Below, piece after piece: positions 1 to 10,213 of a stretch of 44,968 nucleotides of DNA. Positions within the stretch are counted from its first letter, which is position 1. Each line of letters starts with the position of its first letter. The translations under genes and the position numbers were made by a program. Source of the stretch: Polaromonas sp. (lineage in GTDB: Bacteria; Pseudomonadota; Gammaproteobacteria; Burkholderiales; Burkholderiaceae_C); assembly GCA_025363315.1 (NCBI GenBank), contig JANYED010000269.1:1-44968 (forward strand), given 5' to 3'. The notes beneath the pieces are model-generated. The model had not been told where the DNA came from. It saw only the letters and a program-made list of their open reading frames with translations, and searched no databases.

Positions 1-247
1 AAATATTGCCCTGCGCGAGATAGCGCACCCCGCCATGCACCAGCTTGGTCGCGCGCGACGACGTGCCCTTGGCAAAGTCGTGCGACTCGACCAACACAAC
101 TGAAAACCCGCGCGCAGCAGCGTCCAGCGCCACACCCAGCCCCGTCGCGCCGCCGCCTATGACAGCCACGTCGTAGACCGTGTTAACGGCCAAGCGCGCC
201 ATTAAGTCGCTTCTATCCGTCGGCAAAACTGACGTCACACCATTCAT
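1..247 (-). CDS. glpD: FAD-dependent glycerol-3-phosphate dehydrogenase, N-terminal part (runs off the window)
   Basis: Manual reverse-strand translation gives MNGVTSVLPTDRSDLMARLAVNTVYDVAVIGGGATGLGVALDAAARGFSVVLVESHDFAKGTSSRATKLVHGGVRYLAQGNI: GxGxxG FAD motif and GlpD-like TSSRATKLVHGGVRYL. The start could instead be the internal Met at 202. Confidence 0.9.
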   Translation of the reverse strand, partial: MNGVTSVLPTDRSDLMARLAVNTVYDVAVIGGGATGLGVALDAAARGFSVVLVESHDFAKGTSSRATKLVHGGVRYLAQGNI

Positions 248-364
248 TTGAAAAAATATCTGTTTATCGTTCGCTATAAGCTGAGCAACTGACTACCAAC
301 ACTGCTCTGGTCATCCGCCGATCGCGCGGCAGACAACCTAAATGCCAGACCACCAACCAAATCC

Positions 365-390
365 GGCTTGAACCCCGCAGGGCTCAAGCC
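365..390 (-). terminator. Hairpin between glpV and glpD (attenuator or mRNA 3'-end stabiliser; no strong U tract)
   Basis: GGCTTGA-a-CCC-cgca-GGG-c-TCAAGCC: perfect 7-bp outer stem plus 3-bp inner stem, about 13 nt downstream of the glpV stop. Confidence 0.55.
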
Positions 391-402
391 GAGCCACTCT
401 TT

Positions 403-2133
403 TCAACGCACCTTACCGTTTTTCCAGGCGTTCAACAGGGTCTCATACGCAATGGTTTCGCCTTTTGGCTTTTCATTCGCCAACTTTTTCCAGGGCGCGC
501 CCTTGTCGCTCAAGTACTTGTTCGGGTCACCCTTGGGATTGAGCTTGGGCGCGCAATTTGCCATGCCCGAACGTTCCAAACGCGCCATGACCTGGTCCAT
601 CTCTTCGGCCAGGTTGTCCATAGCTGCTTGAGGTGTTTTTTCACCCGTCACCGCAACAGCCACGTTTTTCCACCACAGCTGCGCCAATTTTGGATAGTCT
701 GGCACGTTGGTACCAGTTGGTGTCCAAGCCACGCGCGCCGGACTGCGGTAAAACTCAATCAGGCCGCCATACTTGTTGGCGTTTTGGGTGAAGAAGTCGT
801 GCCGGATGTCGCTGTCCCGAATAAAGGTCAGCCCGGTAATGGATTTTTTCAGCGACACAGTCTTGCTGGTCACAAACTGTGCATACAGCCAAGCTGCCGC
901 CACTTTGTCAGGATTGTGGTCTTTGAAAAATGTCCATGATCCAACGTCCTGATAGCCGTTTTGCATGCCTTGTTTCCAGTACGGGCCGTTGGGGCCAGGA
1001 GCCATGCGCCATTTGGGTGTGCCGTCATCGTTCACGACCGGCAGCCCCTTTTTCACCATGTCTGCAGTGAAAGCGGTGTACCAAAAGATTTGCTGCGCAA
1101 TTTGCCCTTGCGCAGGCACAGGGCCAGCTTCGCCAAACGTCATTCCGGTAGCTTCTTTGGGCGCGTACTTTTTCATCCAGTCGATGTACTTGGTCAGCGC
1201 ATACACAGCGGCTGGCGAGTTGGTGGCACCACCGCGCGACACTGAAGCGCCTTGCGGATGGCAACCCTCTGCATCCGCCCGAATGCCCCACTCGTCAACC
1301 GGCCTGCCGTTAGGAATACCAATGTCTGCAGTGCCCGCCATCGACAGCCACGCATCGGTAAAGCGCCAGCCAAGTGACGGGTCTTTTTTACCGTAATCCA
1401 TGTGTCCGTAAATCGGCTTGCCGTCAATCGTCTTCACGTCGTTGCTGAAGAATTCGGCAATGTCTTCATACGCGCTCCAGTTTTGCGGTACGCCCAGGTC
1501 ATAGCCGTACTTGGCTTTGAATTTGTCCTGCAAGTCTTTTCTGGCAAACAGATCAGCGCGAAACCAGTACAGATTCGCAAACTGTTGGTCAGGCAGTTGG
1601 TACAGCTTTTTGTCTGGCGCGGTGGTAAAACTGGTGCCAATAAAGTCTTTCAGATCAAGGCCAGGATTGGTGAACTCCTTCCCTTTGCCAATCATGTAAT
1701 CGGACAGCGCCAGAATTTTGCCGTAGCGGTAGTGGGTACCAATCAGGTCCGAGTCTGATATCCAGCCGTCATAAATGCTCTTTCCCGACTGCATGGAGGT
1801 TTGCAGTTTTTCCACCACATCGCCTTCCTGGATGATGTCGTGCTTGACTTTGATGCCTGTGATCTCTTCAAACGCTTTGGCCAGGGTTTTGGACTCGTAC
1901 TCGTGCGTGGTCAGCGTTTCAGACACCACAGAAATTTCTTTCACGCCCTTGGCCTGCAGCTTTTTGGCAGCGTCGATAAACCACTTCATTTCAGCAGTTT
2001 GTTTATCCTTGGACAGCGTCGACGGTTGAAACTCGCTGTCGATCCATTTTTTGGCTGCGGCTTCGTCTGCCCAGCCATGGCTGGCCATGGAACAAGCAAT
2101 AACGACAGCCGATATTGAATATCGCAACTTCAT
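403..2133 (-). CDS. glpV: Glycerol ABC transporter substrate-binding protein (GlpV-like)
   Basis: Solute-binding protein with signal peptide MKLRYSISAVVIACSMASHGWA; start trimmed from 2205 to the ATG at 2133, preceded by GGAG. Context matches the glpSTPQUV glycerol importer described in Rhizobium leguminosarum. Confidence 0.88.
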   Translation of the reverse strand: MKLRYSISAVVIACSMASHGWADEAAAKKWIDSEFQPSTLSKDKQTAEMKWFIDAAKKLQAKGVKEISVVSETLTTHEYESKTLAKAFEEITGIKVKHDIIQEGDVVEKLQTSMQSGKSIYDGWISDSDLIGTHYRYGKILALSDYMIGKGKEFTNPGLDLKDFIGTSFTTAPDKKLYQLPDQQFANLYWFRADLFARKDLQDKFKAKYGYDLGVPQNWSAYEDIAEFFSNDVKTIDGKPIYGHMDYGKKDPSLGWRFTDAWLSMAGTADIGIPNGRPVDEWGIRADAEGCHPQGASVSRGGATNSPAAVYALTKYIDWMKKYAPKEATGMTFGEAGPVPAQGQIAQQIFWYTAFTADMVKKGLPVVNDDGTPKWRMAPGPNGPYWKQGMQNGYQDVGSWTFFKDHNPDKVAAAWLYAQFVTSKTVSLKKSITGLTFIRDSDIRHDFFTQNANKYGGLIEFYRSPARVAWTPTGTNVPDYPKLAQLWWKNVAVAVTGEKTPQAAMDNLAEEMDQVMARLERSGMANCAPKLNPKGDPNKYLSDKGAPWKKLANEKPKGETIAYETLLNAWKNGKVR

Positions 2134-2221
2134 GATTTGTCTCCAAAAGTTATACCCCCTGAACAAAGGTTGCAACGGCTCCAGGGGCGCAAGCCGTTCC
2201 TTCAAAACTTTAGGCTCGCCG

Positions 2222-2530
2222 CTAACCCCGGCGCATCACCACCGTCAAAATGCCGAGTGACAACATGAAGCTGATCCAAATCGACGGCTCAGCTTCAAGC
2301 CCCAGCCAAACGACAAACTTTGCGCTCAGGCCGACAAAGGCCAGGTTGATATAAGCCATGGTGAGGAGCCCGATAAAAAGCCGGTCACCGCGTGTCGTTG
2401 CGATAGGCAAAAAGCCCTTGCGCAACGCCGTAGGTGACTTGAGTTCCCACACCGTCATCCCGGCCAACAAAATTGCAATCCCAACAAAAAACACGGCAAC
2501 GGGCAGTGTCCAGGCCATCCAGTCAAACAT
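2222..2530 (-). CDS. glpU: Small membrane protein of the glycerol ABC transporter (DUF2160-like, GlpU)
   Basis: 102-aa hydrophobic protein (MFDWMAWTLPVAVFFVGIAILLAGMTVWE...) between permease and binding-protein genes. Confidence 0.8.
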   Translation of the reverse strand: MFDWMAWTLPVAVFFVGIAILLAGMTVWELKSPTALRKGFLPIATTRGDRLFIGLLTMAYINLAFVGLSAKFVVWLGLEAEPSIWISFMLSLGILTVVMRRG

Positions 2531-2542
2531 GAGGGGCTCCTT

Positions 2543-3355
2543 TCATACGCGGCCCATCGCAAAACCTTTGGCGATGTAATTGCGCACAAACCAGATCACC
2601 ACTGCGCCAGGCAAGATCGTCAGCACGCCAGCCGCCGCAAGGGTTGCCCAGTCCATGCCCGAGGCAGACACCGTCCGCGTCATGGTCGCCACAATCGGTT
2701 TGGCGTTGACACTGGTCAGCGTGCGCGCCAGCAGCAGCTCAACCCAGCTGAACATGAAGCAGAAAAAAGCCGCCACGCCCACACCAGCCTTGATCAACGG
2801 CAAAAATATAGTGATAAAAAATCGCGGCAACGAATAACCATCGATGTACGCAGTTTCATCAATTTCGCGCGGAATGCCGCTCATAAACCCTTCCAGAATC
2901 CACACCGCCAGCGGCACGTTGAACAGCAGATGCGCCAGCGCCACGGCAAGGTGCGTGTCCATCAAGCCTACCGTGGTGTACAGCTGAAAAAACGGTAATA
3001 AAAACACGGCAGGCGGCGTCATGCGGTTGGTCAATAACCAGAAGAAAACATGCTTGTCGCCCAAAAAGCTGTAGCGCGAAAACGCATACGCTGCGGGCAA
3101 GGCCACCGTCAGTGAAATCACCGTGTTGATCGCTACATAAATCAGGCTGTTGATGTAGCCTGAATACCAAGACGGGTCGGTCAAAATTGTTTTGTAGTTG
3201 TCCCAGGTAAAGTTTTTCGGAAACAAGGTGAAACTGGCCAATATTTCGCCGTTCGTTTTGAACGACATGTTGACCATCCAGTAGATGGGCAACAATGCAA
3301 AAACGATGTACAGCGCCAAAAACACCGAGCGCTTTTGAAAGCCTGGCTTATTCAT
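2543..3355 (-). CDS. glpQ: ABC transporter permease (GlpQ-like)
   Basis: MalG-type permease with EAA-loop-like segment (EIDETAYIDGYSLPRFFITIFLPLIKAG). Start MNKPGFQKRS with upstream GGAAG, trimmed from 3382. Confidence 0.87.
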   Translation of the reverse strand: MNKPGFQKRSVFLALYIVFALLPIYWMVNMSFKTNGEILASFTLFPKNFTWDNYKTILTDPSWYSGYINSLIYVAINTVISLTVALPAAYAFSRYSFLGDKHVFFWLLTNRMTPPAVFLLPFFQLYTTVGLMDTHLAVALAHLLFNVPLAVWILEGFMSGIPREIDETAYIDGYSLPRFFITIFLPLIKAGVGVAAFFCFMFSWVELLLARTLTSVNAKPIVATMTRTVSASGMDWATLAAAGVLTILPGAVVIWFVRNYIAKGFAMGRV

Positions 3356-4241
3356 GGGCTGCTTCCTTTTGCTGGGTACCAACGCGCTGCATCCAGTTGT
3401 ACAAAATAAAACACAGCAGCAAAATGATCAGAAAATAAATCAACGAGAACGCAGCCGCCGGCCCCAAGTCAAATTGACCCACCGCCTTCTGTGTCAGAAA
3501 CTGCGACAAGAACGTCGTGGAGTTGCCCGGGCCGCCGCCCGTCAGCACAAACGGCTCGGTATAAATCATGAAGCTGTCCATGAAGCGAAGCAGCACGGCG
3601 ATCATTAACACACCACGCATTTTGGGCAGCTGCACATAACGGAACACGGCAACCTTTGAGGCGCCATCAATGCTGGCTGCTTGGTAATAGGCATCGGGAA
3701 TCGACCTGAGCCCTGCATACCCGAGCAGCGCCACCAGCGGCGTCCAGTGCCATACGTCCATCAGCAACACCGTCGCCCAGGCGTGCGCAGCATTGCCGGT
3801 GTAGCTGTAGTCAATGCCCAGGCCTTGCAGGGCAGCGCCCATCAGACCAATGTCAGTACGGCCAAAAATCTGCCAAATGGTACCGACCACATTCCACGGA
3901 ATCAGAAGCGAGAGCGCCACAATCACCAATGTCGCTGAGGCCTTCCAGCCCGTTGCAGGCATCGACAAGGCCAGCAAAATACCTAGAGGTAATTCAACTG
4001 CCAGCACCGCCAAAGAAAAAGTTAACTGCCTGAGCAAGGCTCCTTGCAATTCCTCATCGCGCATCACCGCAGTAAACCATTCTGTCCCGACAAAGACTTT
4101 TCGCTCGGGCGAAATGATGTCCTGCACCGAATAGTTGACCACCGTCATCAAAGGCAAGATGGCCGAAAAAGCAACGCAGATCAGCACCGGCAGAACCAAA
4201 AACCAGGCTTTTTGATTGACAGGTTTGGTGGTGGTGCTCAT
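3348..4241 (-). CDS. glpP: ABC transporter permease (GlpP-like)
   Basis: MalF-type permease with EAA-loop-like segment (IPDAYYQAASIDGASKVAVFRYVQLPKMRG). Confidence 0.87.
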   Translation of the reverse strand: MSTTTKPVNQKAWFLVLPVLICVAFSAILPLMTVVNYSVQDIISPERKVFVGTEWFTAVMRDEELQGALLRQLTFSLAVLAVELPLGILLALSMPATGWKASATLVIVALSLLIPWNVVGTIWQIFGRTDIGLMGAALQGLGIDYSYTGNAAHAWATVLLMDVWHWTPLVALLGYAGLRSIPDAYYQAASIDGASKVAVFRYVQLPKMRGVLMIAVLLRFMDSFMIYTEPFVLTGGGPGNSTTFLSQFLTQKAVGQFDLGPAAAFSLIYFLIILLLCFILYNWMQRVGTQQKEAAHE

Positions 4242-5314
4242 GGCAGAATTTCCTCGTTTTTATAAAAGCAGGTGTGCTCGTTCATGGCGTTTAGCCAGAC
4301 CTTATCGCCTTTTGTCCACCCTGTCATACCGGACAAAAGCCGCGCCTTCAAGGTCTGCCCGCCCAGCGTGGCGCTCAAGATCGTGTGCGTGCCCACGTCT
4401 TGCAGTTGCAACACGGTCGCGGGCAGCGCGCCGGACGAGTTGGCTTGCACAGGCTTTAAATACTCAGGCCGAATACCCAGCTTGATGGGGCCGTCGGGCA
4501 GCTGGCGGCCGGGCGGTATGTCCAATGTCAAGCCCGCGACTTCAACTCTGTCAAATTTAGCCTCGCCTGCTATGAAATTCATACCAGGCGAGCCAATGAA
4601 ATGGCCGACAAAGGTATGCCTAGGCCGTTCAAACAAATCAACCGCAGTGCCGACCTGCACCGCCCGGCCACGCGTCATCACCATCACCTGGTCAGCAAAA
4701 GTCAAAGCTTCAATCTGGTCATGTGTCACGTAAATCAGGGTCAGTTTGAGCTCATGGTGGATTTGCTTGAGCTTGCGGCGCAGTTGCCATTTCAGGTGCG
4801 GGTCAATCACCGTCAAAGGTTCGTCAAACAGCACGGCCGATACATCTGGCCTGACCAAGCCGCGGCCCAGCGATATTTTTTGTTTGGCGTCTGCCGCCAG
4901 CCCCGCAGCACGCTGGTTCAGCTGACTACTGAGCTCCAGCATTTCCGCAATTTCGCCCACGCGCTTGTTGATTTGCGCCATGGGCGCTTTGCGGTTGCGG
5001 AGCGGAAAAGCCAAATTCTCAAATACGGTCATCGTGTCATAGATGACGGGAAACTGAAACACCTGCGCGATGTTGCGCGCCTGTGGGGTGGCCCGCGTCA
5101 TGTCAATGCCGTCAAAGGTCACGCTGCCGGTTGAGGGCGTCACCAAGCCCGACATGATGTTAAGCATGGTGGTTTTGCCGCAGCCCGAAGGGCCTAGCAA
5201 AGCATAGGCGCCGCCATCTTCAAACGTCATTTTTAACGGCAGCAACGCGTAGTCGCTGTCTTGCTTCGGATTGGCGGTGTAGGCGTGGGCCAAATCAAGT
5301 TCTATACGCGCCAT
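4238..5314 (-). CDS. glpT: ABC transporter ATP-binding protein (GlpT-like)
   Basis: Walker A GPSGCGKTT, Walker B-like VLFDEPL, C-terminal TOBE-like region; signature region degenerate (KQKISLGRGL). Start taken at MARIELDLAH. Confidence 0.87.
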   Translation of the reverse strand: MARIELDLAHAYTANPKQDSDYALLPLKMTFEDGGAYALLGPSGCGKTTMLNIMSGLVTPSTGSVTFDGIDMTRATPQARNIAQVFQFPVIYDTMTVFENLAFPLRNRKAPMAQINKRVGEIAEMLELSSQLNQRAAGLAADAKQKISLGRGLVRPDVSAVLFDEPLTVIDPHLKWQLRRKLKQIHHELKLTLIYVTHDQIEALTFADQVMVMTRGRAVQVGTAVDLFERPRHTFVGHFIGSPGMNFIAGEAKFDRVEVAGLTLDIPPGRQLPDGPIKLGIRPEYLKPVQANSSGALPATVLQLQDVGTHTILSATLGGQTLKARLLSGMTGWTKGDKVWLNAMNEHTCFYKNEEILP

Positions 5315-5315
5315 G

Positions 5316-6389
5316 TCAATGCACCCCCGCCATTGAGGGTGCATGTGTCAGGTGGCCATCGCTGTCAAACAGATACACCTGCGCTGGGTCTACATACAGT
5401 GTTGTAGGCTCGCGCAATTCAAACCGGTGCACGCCTGTTAGCTGCGCCACCATTTCACCGGCTGCCGTGCTGACGTGCAAGTAGGTGTCAGACCCGGATA
5501 TTTCGGCCAGCTCGACATGGCCTGGCAAATGCACCAATCCATCCCCCGGATGTACCCGCAAGGCGCTGGCGCGAATGCCGACGGTCAGGCGCTCACCCAA
5601 CCGCGCTGAGCTGGCCACCGGTAGCTCTAGCCAGCCGGCCAGTCGCACGCCTGAGCTCTCGGCACTGGCCGGTATCAAATTCATTGGCGGGTCACTGAAA
5701 GCTCTGGCCACGCGCAGCGATTGGGGCCGATGAAACACCTCGGCCGTGGGCCCGTATTGCAGCAGCTCGCCAGCATCCATCACGGCGGTGTAGCCGCCCA
5801 GCAAAAGCGCCTCGCCTGGCTCGGTGGTGGCGTAAATCACGGTCGAATTACCAGATGCAAACAGCGCAGTAAGCTCGTCGCGCAGTTCCTCGCGCAGTTT
5901 GTAGTCCAGGTTGACCAGCGGCTCATCCAGCAGCATCAGGGGCGCGCCTTTGGCCAGTGCTCTTGCCAGCGCCACACGTTGTTGCTGCCCACCCGACAAC
6001 TCTGCTGGCAAGCGGTCTAGAAAAACCTCGATGTGCAGCTTTTCTGCCAGCTCAAGAACGCGCGCAGTAACGTTTTTTTCGCCACGCAGCCTCAAAGGCG
6101 ACGCGATGTTGTCCCGCACGGTAAAAGATGGGTAGTTGATGAACTGCTGGTACACCATGGCCACATTGCGCTCGCGCACCGGCATGCCCACCGCGTCTTG
6201 CCCCTCCACCAAAACGCGGCCGCTGGTCGGCACATCCAGCCCCGCCATGATGCGCATTAAGCTGGTCTTGCCAGCCTGAGTCGCGCCCAGCAGCACCGTG
6301 ACCGCGCCACTGCGCGGTGAGATGTCCAGGCTGTGCAGCCAGGTTTCGGTCCCCACTTTTTTAACAATCCGCTCCAGACTCAACTGCAT
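5316..6389 (-). CDS. glpS: ABC transporter ATP-binding protein (GlpS-like)
   Basis: Walker A-like GATQAGKTS, signature LSGGQQQRVALARAL, Walker B LMLLDEPL; first gene of the operon, divergent from glpR. Confidence 0.88.
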   Translation of the reverse strand: MQLSLERIVKKVGTETWLHSLDISPRSGAVTVLLGATQAGKTSLMRIMAGLDVPTSGRVLVEGQDAVGMPVRERNVAMVYQQFINYPSFTVRDNIASPLRLRGEKNVTARVLELAEKLHIEVFLDRLPAELSGGQQQRVALARALAKGAPLMLLDEPLVNLDYKLREELRDELTALFASGNSTVIYATTEPGEALLLGGYTAVMDAGELLQYGPTAEVFHRPQSLRVARAFSDPPMNLIPASAESSGVRLAGWLELPVASSARLGERLTVGIRASALRVHPGDGLVHLPGHVELAEISGSDTYLHVSTAAGEMVAQLTGVHRFELREPTTLYVDPAQVYLFDSDGHLTHAPSMAGVH

Positions 6390-6454
6390 GACACGCCTTT
6401 AAAACGACCGCCAGAAACAACGCTTGAGAGCTTCAAGCTTTTTGTCAGATGAAA

Positions 6455-6520
6455 ATTATTGTTCGATATTGTTCCTTTGTTATCAGGATTTACCCGTTAA
6501 TTGTTTTTTTCTGTTCGTTT
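6455..6520. promoter_or_regulatory. Divergent glpS/glpR promoter region with candidate GlpR half-sites
   Basis: TGTTCG occurs twice (attattgttcgatattgttcc and ttttctgttcgttta); ATTGTTCGAT resembles the E. coli GlpR half-operator WATKYTCGWW. Confidence 0.45.
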
Positions 6521-6558
6521 AAAGATTTAAATGTGAGGTTTCGATTCAAAATAAGGGC

Positions 6559-7326
6559 ATGCATCCAAATCCAAGGCAGCTGACATTAATGACCGTAGTG
6601 CACGCTCAGGGTTCAGCGACGGTTGAGCACTTGGCCGACCAGCTGGGCGTGACCCTGCAAACAGTGCGACGCGACGTACAACGCCTAGCCGATGAAGGGT
6701 TGCTGGCGCGCTTTCACGGGGGTGTGCGGGTACCGGGCTCGACGGTGGAAAACATTGCCCACAAGCAGCGCGAAAGCTTGAACGCGGCTGGCAAAGCGCG
6801 CATTGCACGAGCGGTGGCGTCGGCGGTGCCCGATGGCTGTTCGCTGATTTTGAACATTGGCACCACCACAGAGGCAATTGCCAAAGAGCTGCGCCAGCAC
6901 AGCGGCCTGAGGGTGATCACCAACAACTTGAACGTAGCCCACATCTTGAGCACCAATACCAAAAGCGAAGTCATTGTGGTCGGCGGCGTGGTACGCGGCC
7001 GCGACTTAGGCATCGTCGGCGAGGCTGCAGTTGACTTCATTCGCCAGTTCAAGGTGGACATCGGGTTGATCGGTATTTCAGGCATTGAGGCTGACGGCTC
7101 GCTGCGCGACTACGACTACCGCGAGGTCAAGGTGTCGCAAACCATTATTGCCCATGCGCGTGAAGTTTGGGTCGCAGCGGATGTCAGCAAGTTTAACCGC
7201 CCGGCCATGGTCGAGGTGGCCAATCTGAGCCAGATTGACCGCCTCTTTACTGACGCTGAACCGCCTGAGCCCTTCCCCGCCCTGCTGGCGCAAGCCCAGG
7301 TGCGCTACGAGATTGCGCTGCATTGA
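6559..7326 (+). CDS. glpR: DeoR/GlpR family transcriptional regulator
   Basis: N-terminal HTH (QGSATVEHLADQLGVTLQTVRRDVQRLADEGLLARFHGG) and sugar-phosphate effector domain; adjacent to glp genes. Confidence 0.93.
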   Translation: MHPNPRQLTLMTVVHAQGSATVEHLADQLGVTLQTVRRDVQRLADEGLLARFHGGVRVPGSTVENIAHKQRESLNAAGKARIARAVASAVPDGCSLILNIGTTTEAIAKELRQHSGLRVITNNLNVAHILSTNTKSEVIVVGGVVRGRDLGIVGEAAVDFIRQFKVDIGLIGISGIEADGSLRDYDYREVKVSQTIIAHAREVWVAADVSKFNRPAMVEVANLSQIDRLFTDAEPPEPFPALLAQAQVRYEIALH

Positions 7327-7359
7327 CATCGCAGCCAGGCCATTTTTTACATAAACGCC

Positions 7360-8853
7360 ATGACCTACCTCCTTGCTCTTGACCAAGGCACCTCCAGCTC
7401 GCGCAGCATTGTGTTTGATGCGCAAGGCCGCATCGTGGCGATGGCGCAGCTTGAGCTGCCCCAGATTTACCCCCGGCCCGGCTGGGTCGAACATGACCCG
7501 ATGCAGATCTGGCGCGGCCAGCTGGCCACGGCGCAAGAGGTGCTGCGCAAGGCAGGCATCAAAGCCAGCCAGCTCAGCGCCATTGGCATTACCAACCAGC
7601 GCGAGACCACCGTGGTCTGGTCACGCACCACTGGCCAGCCGATTGCCAACGCCATCGTCTGGCAAGACCGCCGCGCCGAGGCCACCTGCGCCCAGCTGCG
7701 CGCTGATGGCCATGCCGAGCAGATTCAAAGTAAAACCGGCTTGCTGATTGACGCGTATTTTTCAGGGACCAAGCTCAAATGGCTGCTCGACAATGTGCCT
7801 AGCGCGCGCCAGCAAGCCGAGCGCGGCGAGCTGGCTTTTGGCACCATCGACAGCTGGCTGATCTGGCAACTCACAGGCGGTGCGGTACATGCAACCGATG
7901 TCAGCAACGCCAGCCGCACCCTGCTGTTTAACGTGCGCACCAACCAGTGGGACGCAGAGCTGCTAGAGCTCTTGAACATACCGGCATCGCTGCTGCCCGA
8001 GGTGTTGCCGTCCAGCGCCCACTATGGCCAGGTGCTGCCCGCGCTGCTGGGCCATGCGGTCACGATTGGCGGCGTGGCGGGCGACCAGCAAAGCGCCCTG
8101 TTTGGCCAGGCCTGCTTTGCCGCTGGCATGGCCAAAAACACTTACGGCACCGGCTGCTTTATGTTGATGCACACCGGCCAGCAATTTCAAACCACGGCCA
8201 ACGGCCTGCTAACCACCCGGGCAGCGCAAGCCGGCGCACTGCCTGAATTTGCGGTGGAAGGCAGTGTGTTTGTGGGGGGCGCGGTGGTGCAGTGGCTGCG
8301 CGACGGGCTGGGTGCGATTGAAGGCAGCAGCCAGGTGCAAGCCCTGGCCGAAAGCGTGCCCGACGCAGGCGGCGTGATGATGGTGCCCGCCTTTACCGGC
8401 CTAGGCGCGCCCTACTGGAAGCCCAACGCACGCGGCACCATTACCGGGCTGACGCGCGGCACCAACCTAGGCCACATTGCCAGAGCCGCGCTGGAAAGCA
8501 TCGCCTACCAAAGCGCCGCCCTGCTGCAAGCCATGAGCCGCGACGCCGTCAAAAATGGCGCCAGCCCAGTGAATGAACTGCGGGTAGACGGCGGCGCCTG
8601 TATTAACAACCTGTTGATGCAGTTCCAGGCCGATCTGCTGGGCCTACCCGTGGTGCGCCCCGCCGTGACCGAAACCACCGCGCTGGGCGCCGCCTACTTG
8701 GCCGGCCTGCAATGCGGCATTTACAGCAGCACCGCCGAGCTGGCTCATTTGTGGAAGGCTGAGCGCACCTTCATCCCCACCTTAAGCGCCGACCGCGCCA
8801 GCGAGCTGATGGCGCAGTGGGAGCATGCGGTGCGGCAGACTGTGGCGGTTTAG
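7360..8853 (+). CDS. glpK: Glycerol kinase
   Basis: [73 protein letters not shown]. Confidence 0.97.
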   Translation: MTYLLALDQGTSSSRSIVFDAQGRIVAMAQLELPQIYPRPGWVEHDPMQIWRGQLATAQEVLRKAGIKASQLSAIGITNQRETTVVWSRTTGQPIANAIVWQDRRAEATCAQLRADGHAEQIQSKTGLLIDAYFSGTKLKWLLDNVPSARQQAERGELAFGTIDSWLIWQLTGGAVHATDVSNASRTLLFNVRTNQWDAELLELLNIPASLLPEVLPSSAHYGQVLPALLGHAVTIGGVAGDQQSALFGQACFAAGMAKNTYGTGCFMLMHTGQQFQTTANGLLTTRAAQAGALPEFAVEGSVFVGGAVVQWLRDGLGAIEGSSQVQALAESVPDAGGVMMVPAFTGLGAPYWKPNARGTITGLTRGTNLGHIARAALESIAYQSAALLQAMSRDAVKNGASPVNELRVDGGACINNLLMQFQADLLGLPVVRPAVTETTALGAAYLAGLQCGIYSSTAELAHLWKAERTFIPTLSADRASELMAQWEHAVRQTVAV

Positions 8854-8888
8854 GATAAGTCTACGCAGTCAACCGCTATTAAATGAGG

Positions 8889-8929
8889 AGCTGCTTGCGC
8901 CCGTATTGATTGGTTTACAGGCTGATTTA
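8889..8929 (+). repeat. Family-1 dispersed repeat core, copy A
   Basis: AGCTGCTTGCGCCCGTATTGATTGGTTTACAGGCTGATTTA; aligns without gaps to copies B-F. Confidence 0.82.
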
Positions 8930-9034
8930 CCACTTTTTAAGCCATTTTTAGCGACTTTCCGCAGAGCTGTCCAGCTGGATCACGTCGTGCTTAACCGAAA
9001 CCGAGCCAAGCCCGGTCCAGCTAACATTCTGCCC

Positions 9035-10177
9035 ATGCCGATGCGCGTCCCCACCTGCGATTCAAACCGCCGCCGGTTTTTGGCCAGCTCTGGCGTGTCG
9101 GCACTCGCGGCACTGACCGCCTGTGCAGCAACGCAAGCGGCCACGCCCGCAACTCCACCTCGGCTGCGGCTGATCGGCGAGGCGCGCTTGCCGTACCGGC
9201 TGCAGTTTCAAAATACCGTCGTCGGCGGCTTGTCGGGCATTGATTTTGACCCTGCCAGCGGCGTGTATTACCTGCTCAGTGATGACGGCGGCAGCCAGAG
9301 CCCGCCGCGTTTTTACACAGCGCGAATGGCGTTTACGGCAGATGCGCTGGGAGCCGTTGAACTCACGGGGGTGACGTCTCTACAAGGCTTGAACCGGCCC
9401 GATCCCGAAGCCATTCGCTGGCATGCACCCAGCCAAAGCCTGCTGTGGACCAGTGAGGGCAACGCTTTGCTGGGCGCAGCACCAAGCTTGCAGCAGGCGC
9501 GGCTTGATGGATCACTCATGCACACGTTCGCCCTGCCCGCCATGTTGGATTTTGGTCTGGCGAGCGGCGCACGTATCAACAAAACCCTGGAAGGGCTGGC
9601 CATCACGCCCGATGGGCGCCATGCCTGGCTGGCAATGGAAGCGGCGCTACGCCAAGACGGGCCAGAGCCGACGGTGCAAGCGCCCGGCGGGCCGTGTCGC
9701 TTCACGCAGATTGACATCGCCAGCGGCCAGGCCGTGCGGCAAATTGGGTACGTGCCCGACGCCATACCGCAAGCGCCAGCCCCAACTGGGGCCGATGCAG
9801 ACAACGGTGTCGTCGAAGTGCTGATGCTGGACGCAGACCGCATGCTGGTACTGGAGCGGGCCTACATGACGGGGCTGGGTGACAAAACCCGCAACTCGAT
9901 GCGACTGTATTTAATTGACACACGTCAGGCCACCGATACATTGAACGTCGCTGCGCTGAAACCTGACAACCACACACCCACTCCCAAAACGCTGGTCTCA
10001 AGCTTTTCGAGCTTTGCGGCTTTGACCAGACTGGACAACACCGAGGGCATGTGCTGGGGGCCAAATTTGCCAGACAGCCATGGCAAGCCCGGCAATCGCA
10101 CGCTGCTGTTCGTCAGTGACGACAACTTCAGCGCCCGGCAAATCACGCAGTTTCTGGCTTTTGAATTTTTAGAATAA
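9035..10177 (+). CDS. Esterase-like activity of phytase family protein, exported
   Basis: Start trimmed from 8825 to MPMRVPTCDSNRRRFLASSGVSALAALTACAA (Tat/lipoprotein-like signal); phytase-like motifs FQNTVVGGLSGIDFDPASGVYYLLSDDGG and NKTLEGLAITPDGRHAWLAME. Confidence 0.8.
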   Translation: MPMRVPTCDSNRRRFLASSGVSALAALTACAATQAATPATPPRLRLIGEARLPYRLQFQNTVVGGLSGIDFDPASGVYYLLSDDGGSQSPPRFYTARMAFTADALGAVELTGVTSLQGLNRPDPEAIRWHAPSQSLLWTSEGNALLGAAPSLQQARLDGSLMHTFALPAMLDFGLASGARINKTLEGLAITPDGRHAWLAMEAALRQDGPEPTVQAPGGPCRFTQIDIASGQAVRQIGYVPDAIPQAPAPTGADADNGVVEVLMLDADRMLVLERAYMTGLGDKTRNSMRLYLIDTRQATDTLNVAALKPDNHTPTPKTLVSSFSSFAALTRLDNTEGMCWGPNLPDSHGKPGNRTLLFVSDDNFSARQITQFLAFEFLE

Positions 10178-10213
10178 ATAAAATACACACAACGAAAGAT
10201 ACAAAGGGGCGAC

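Noticed and set aside
8825-9034. N-terminal extension of the phytase-like ORF ([10 protein letters not shown]...ELLAPVLIGLQADL)
   Set aside because: Overlaps glpK and reads through family-1 copy A; the Tat/lipoprotein-like signal begins at 9035, so the extension is unlikely to be translated.
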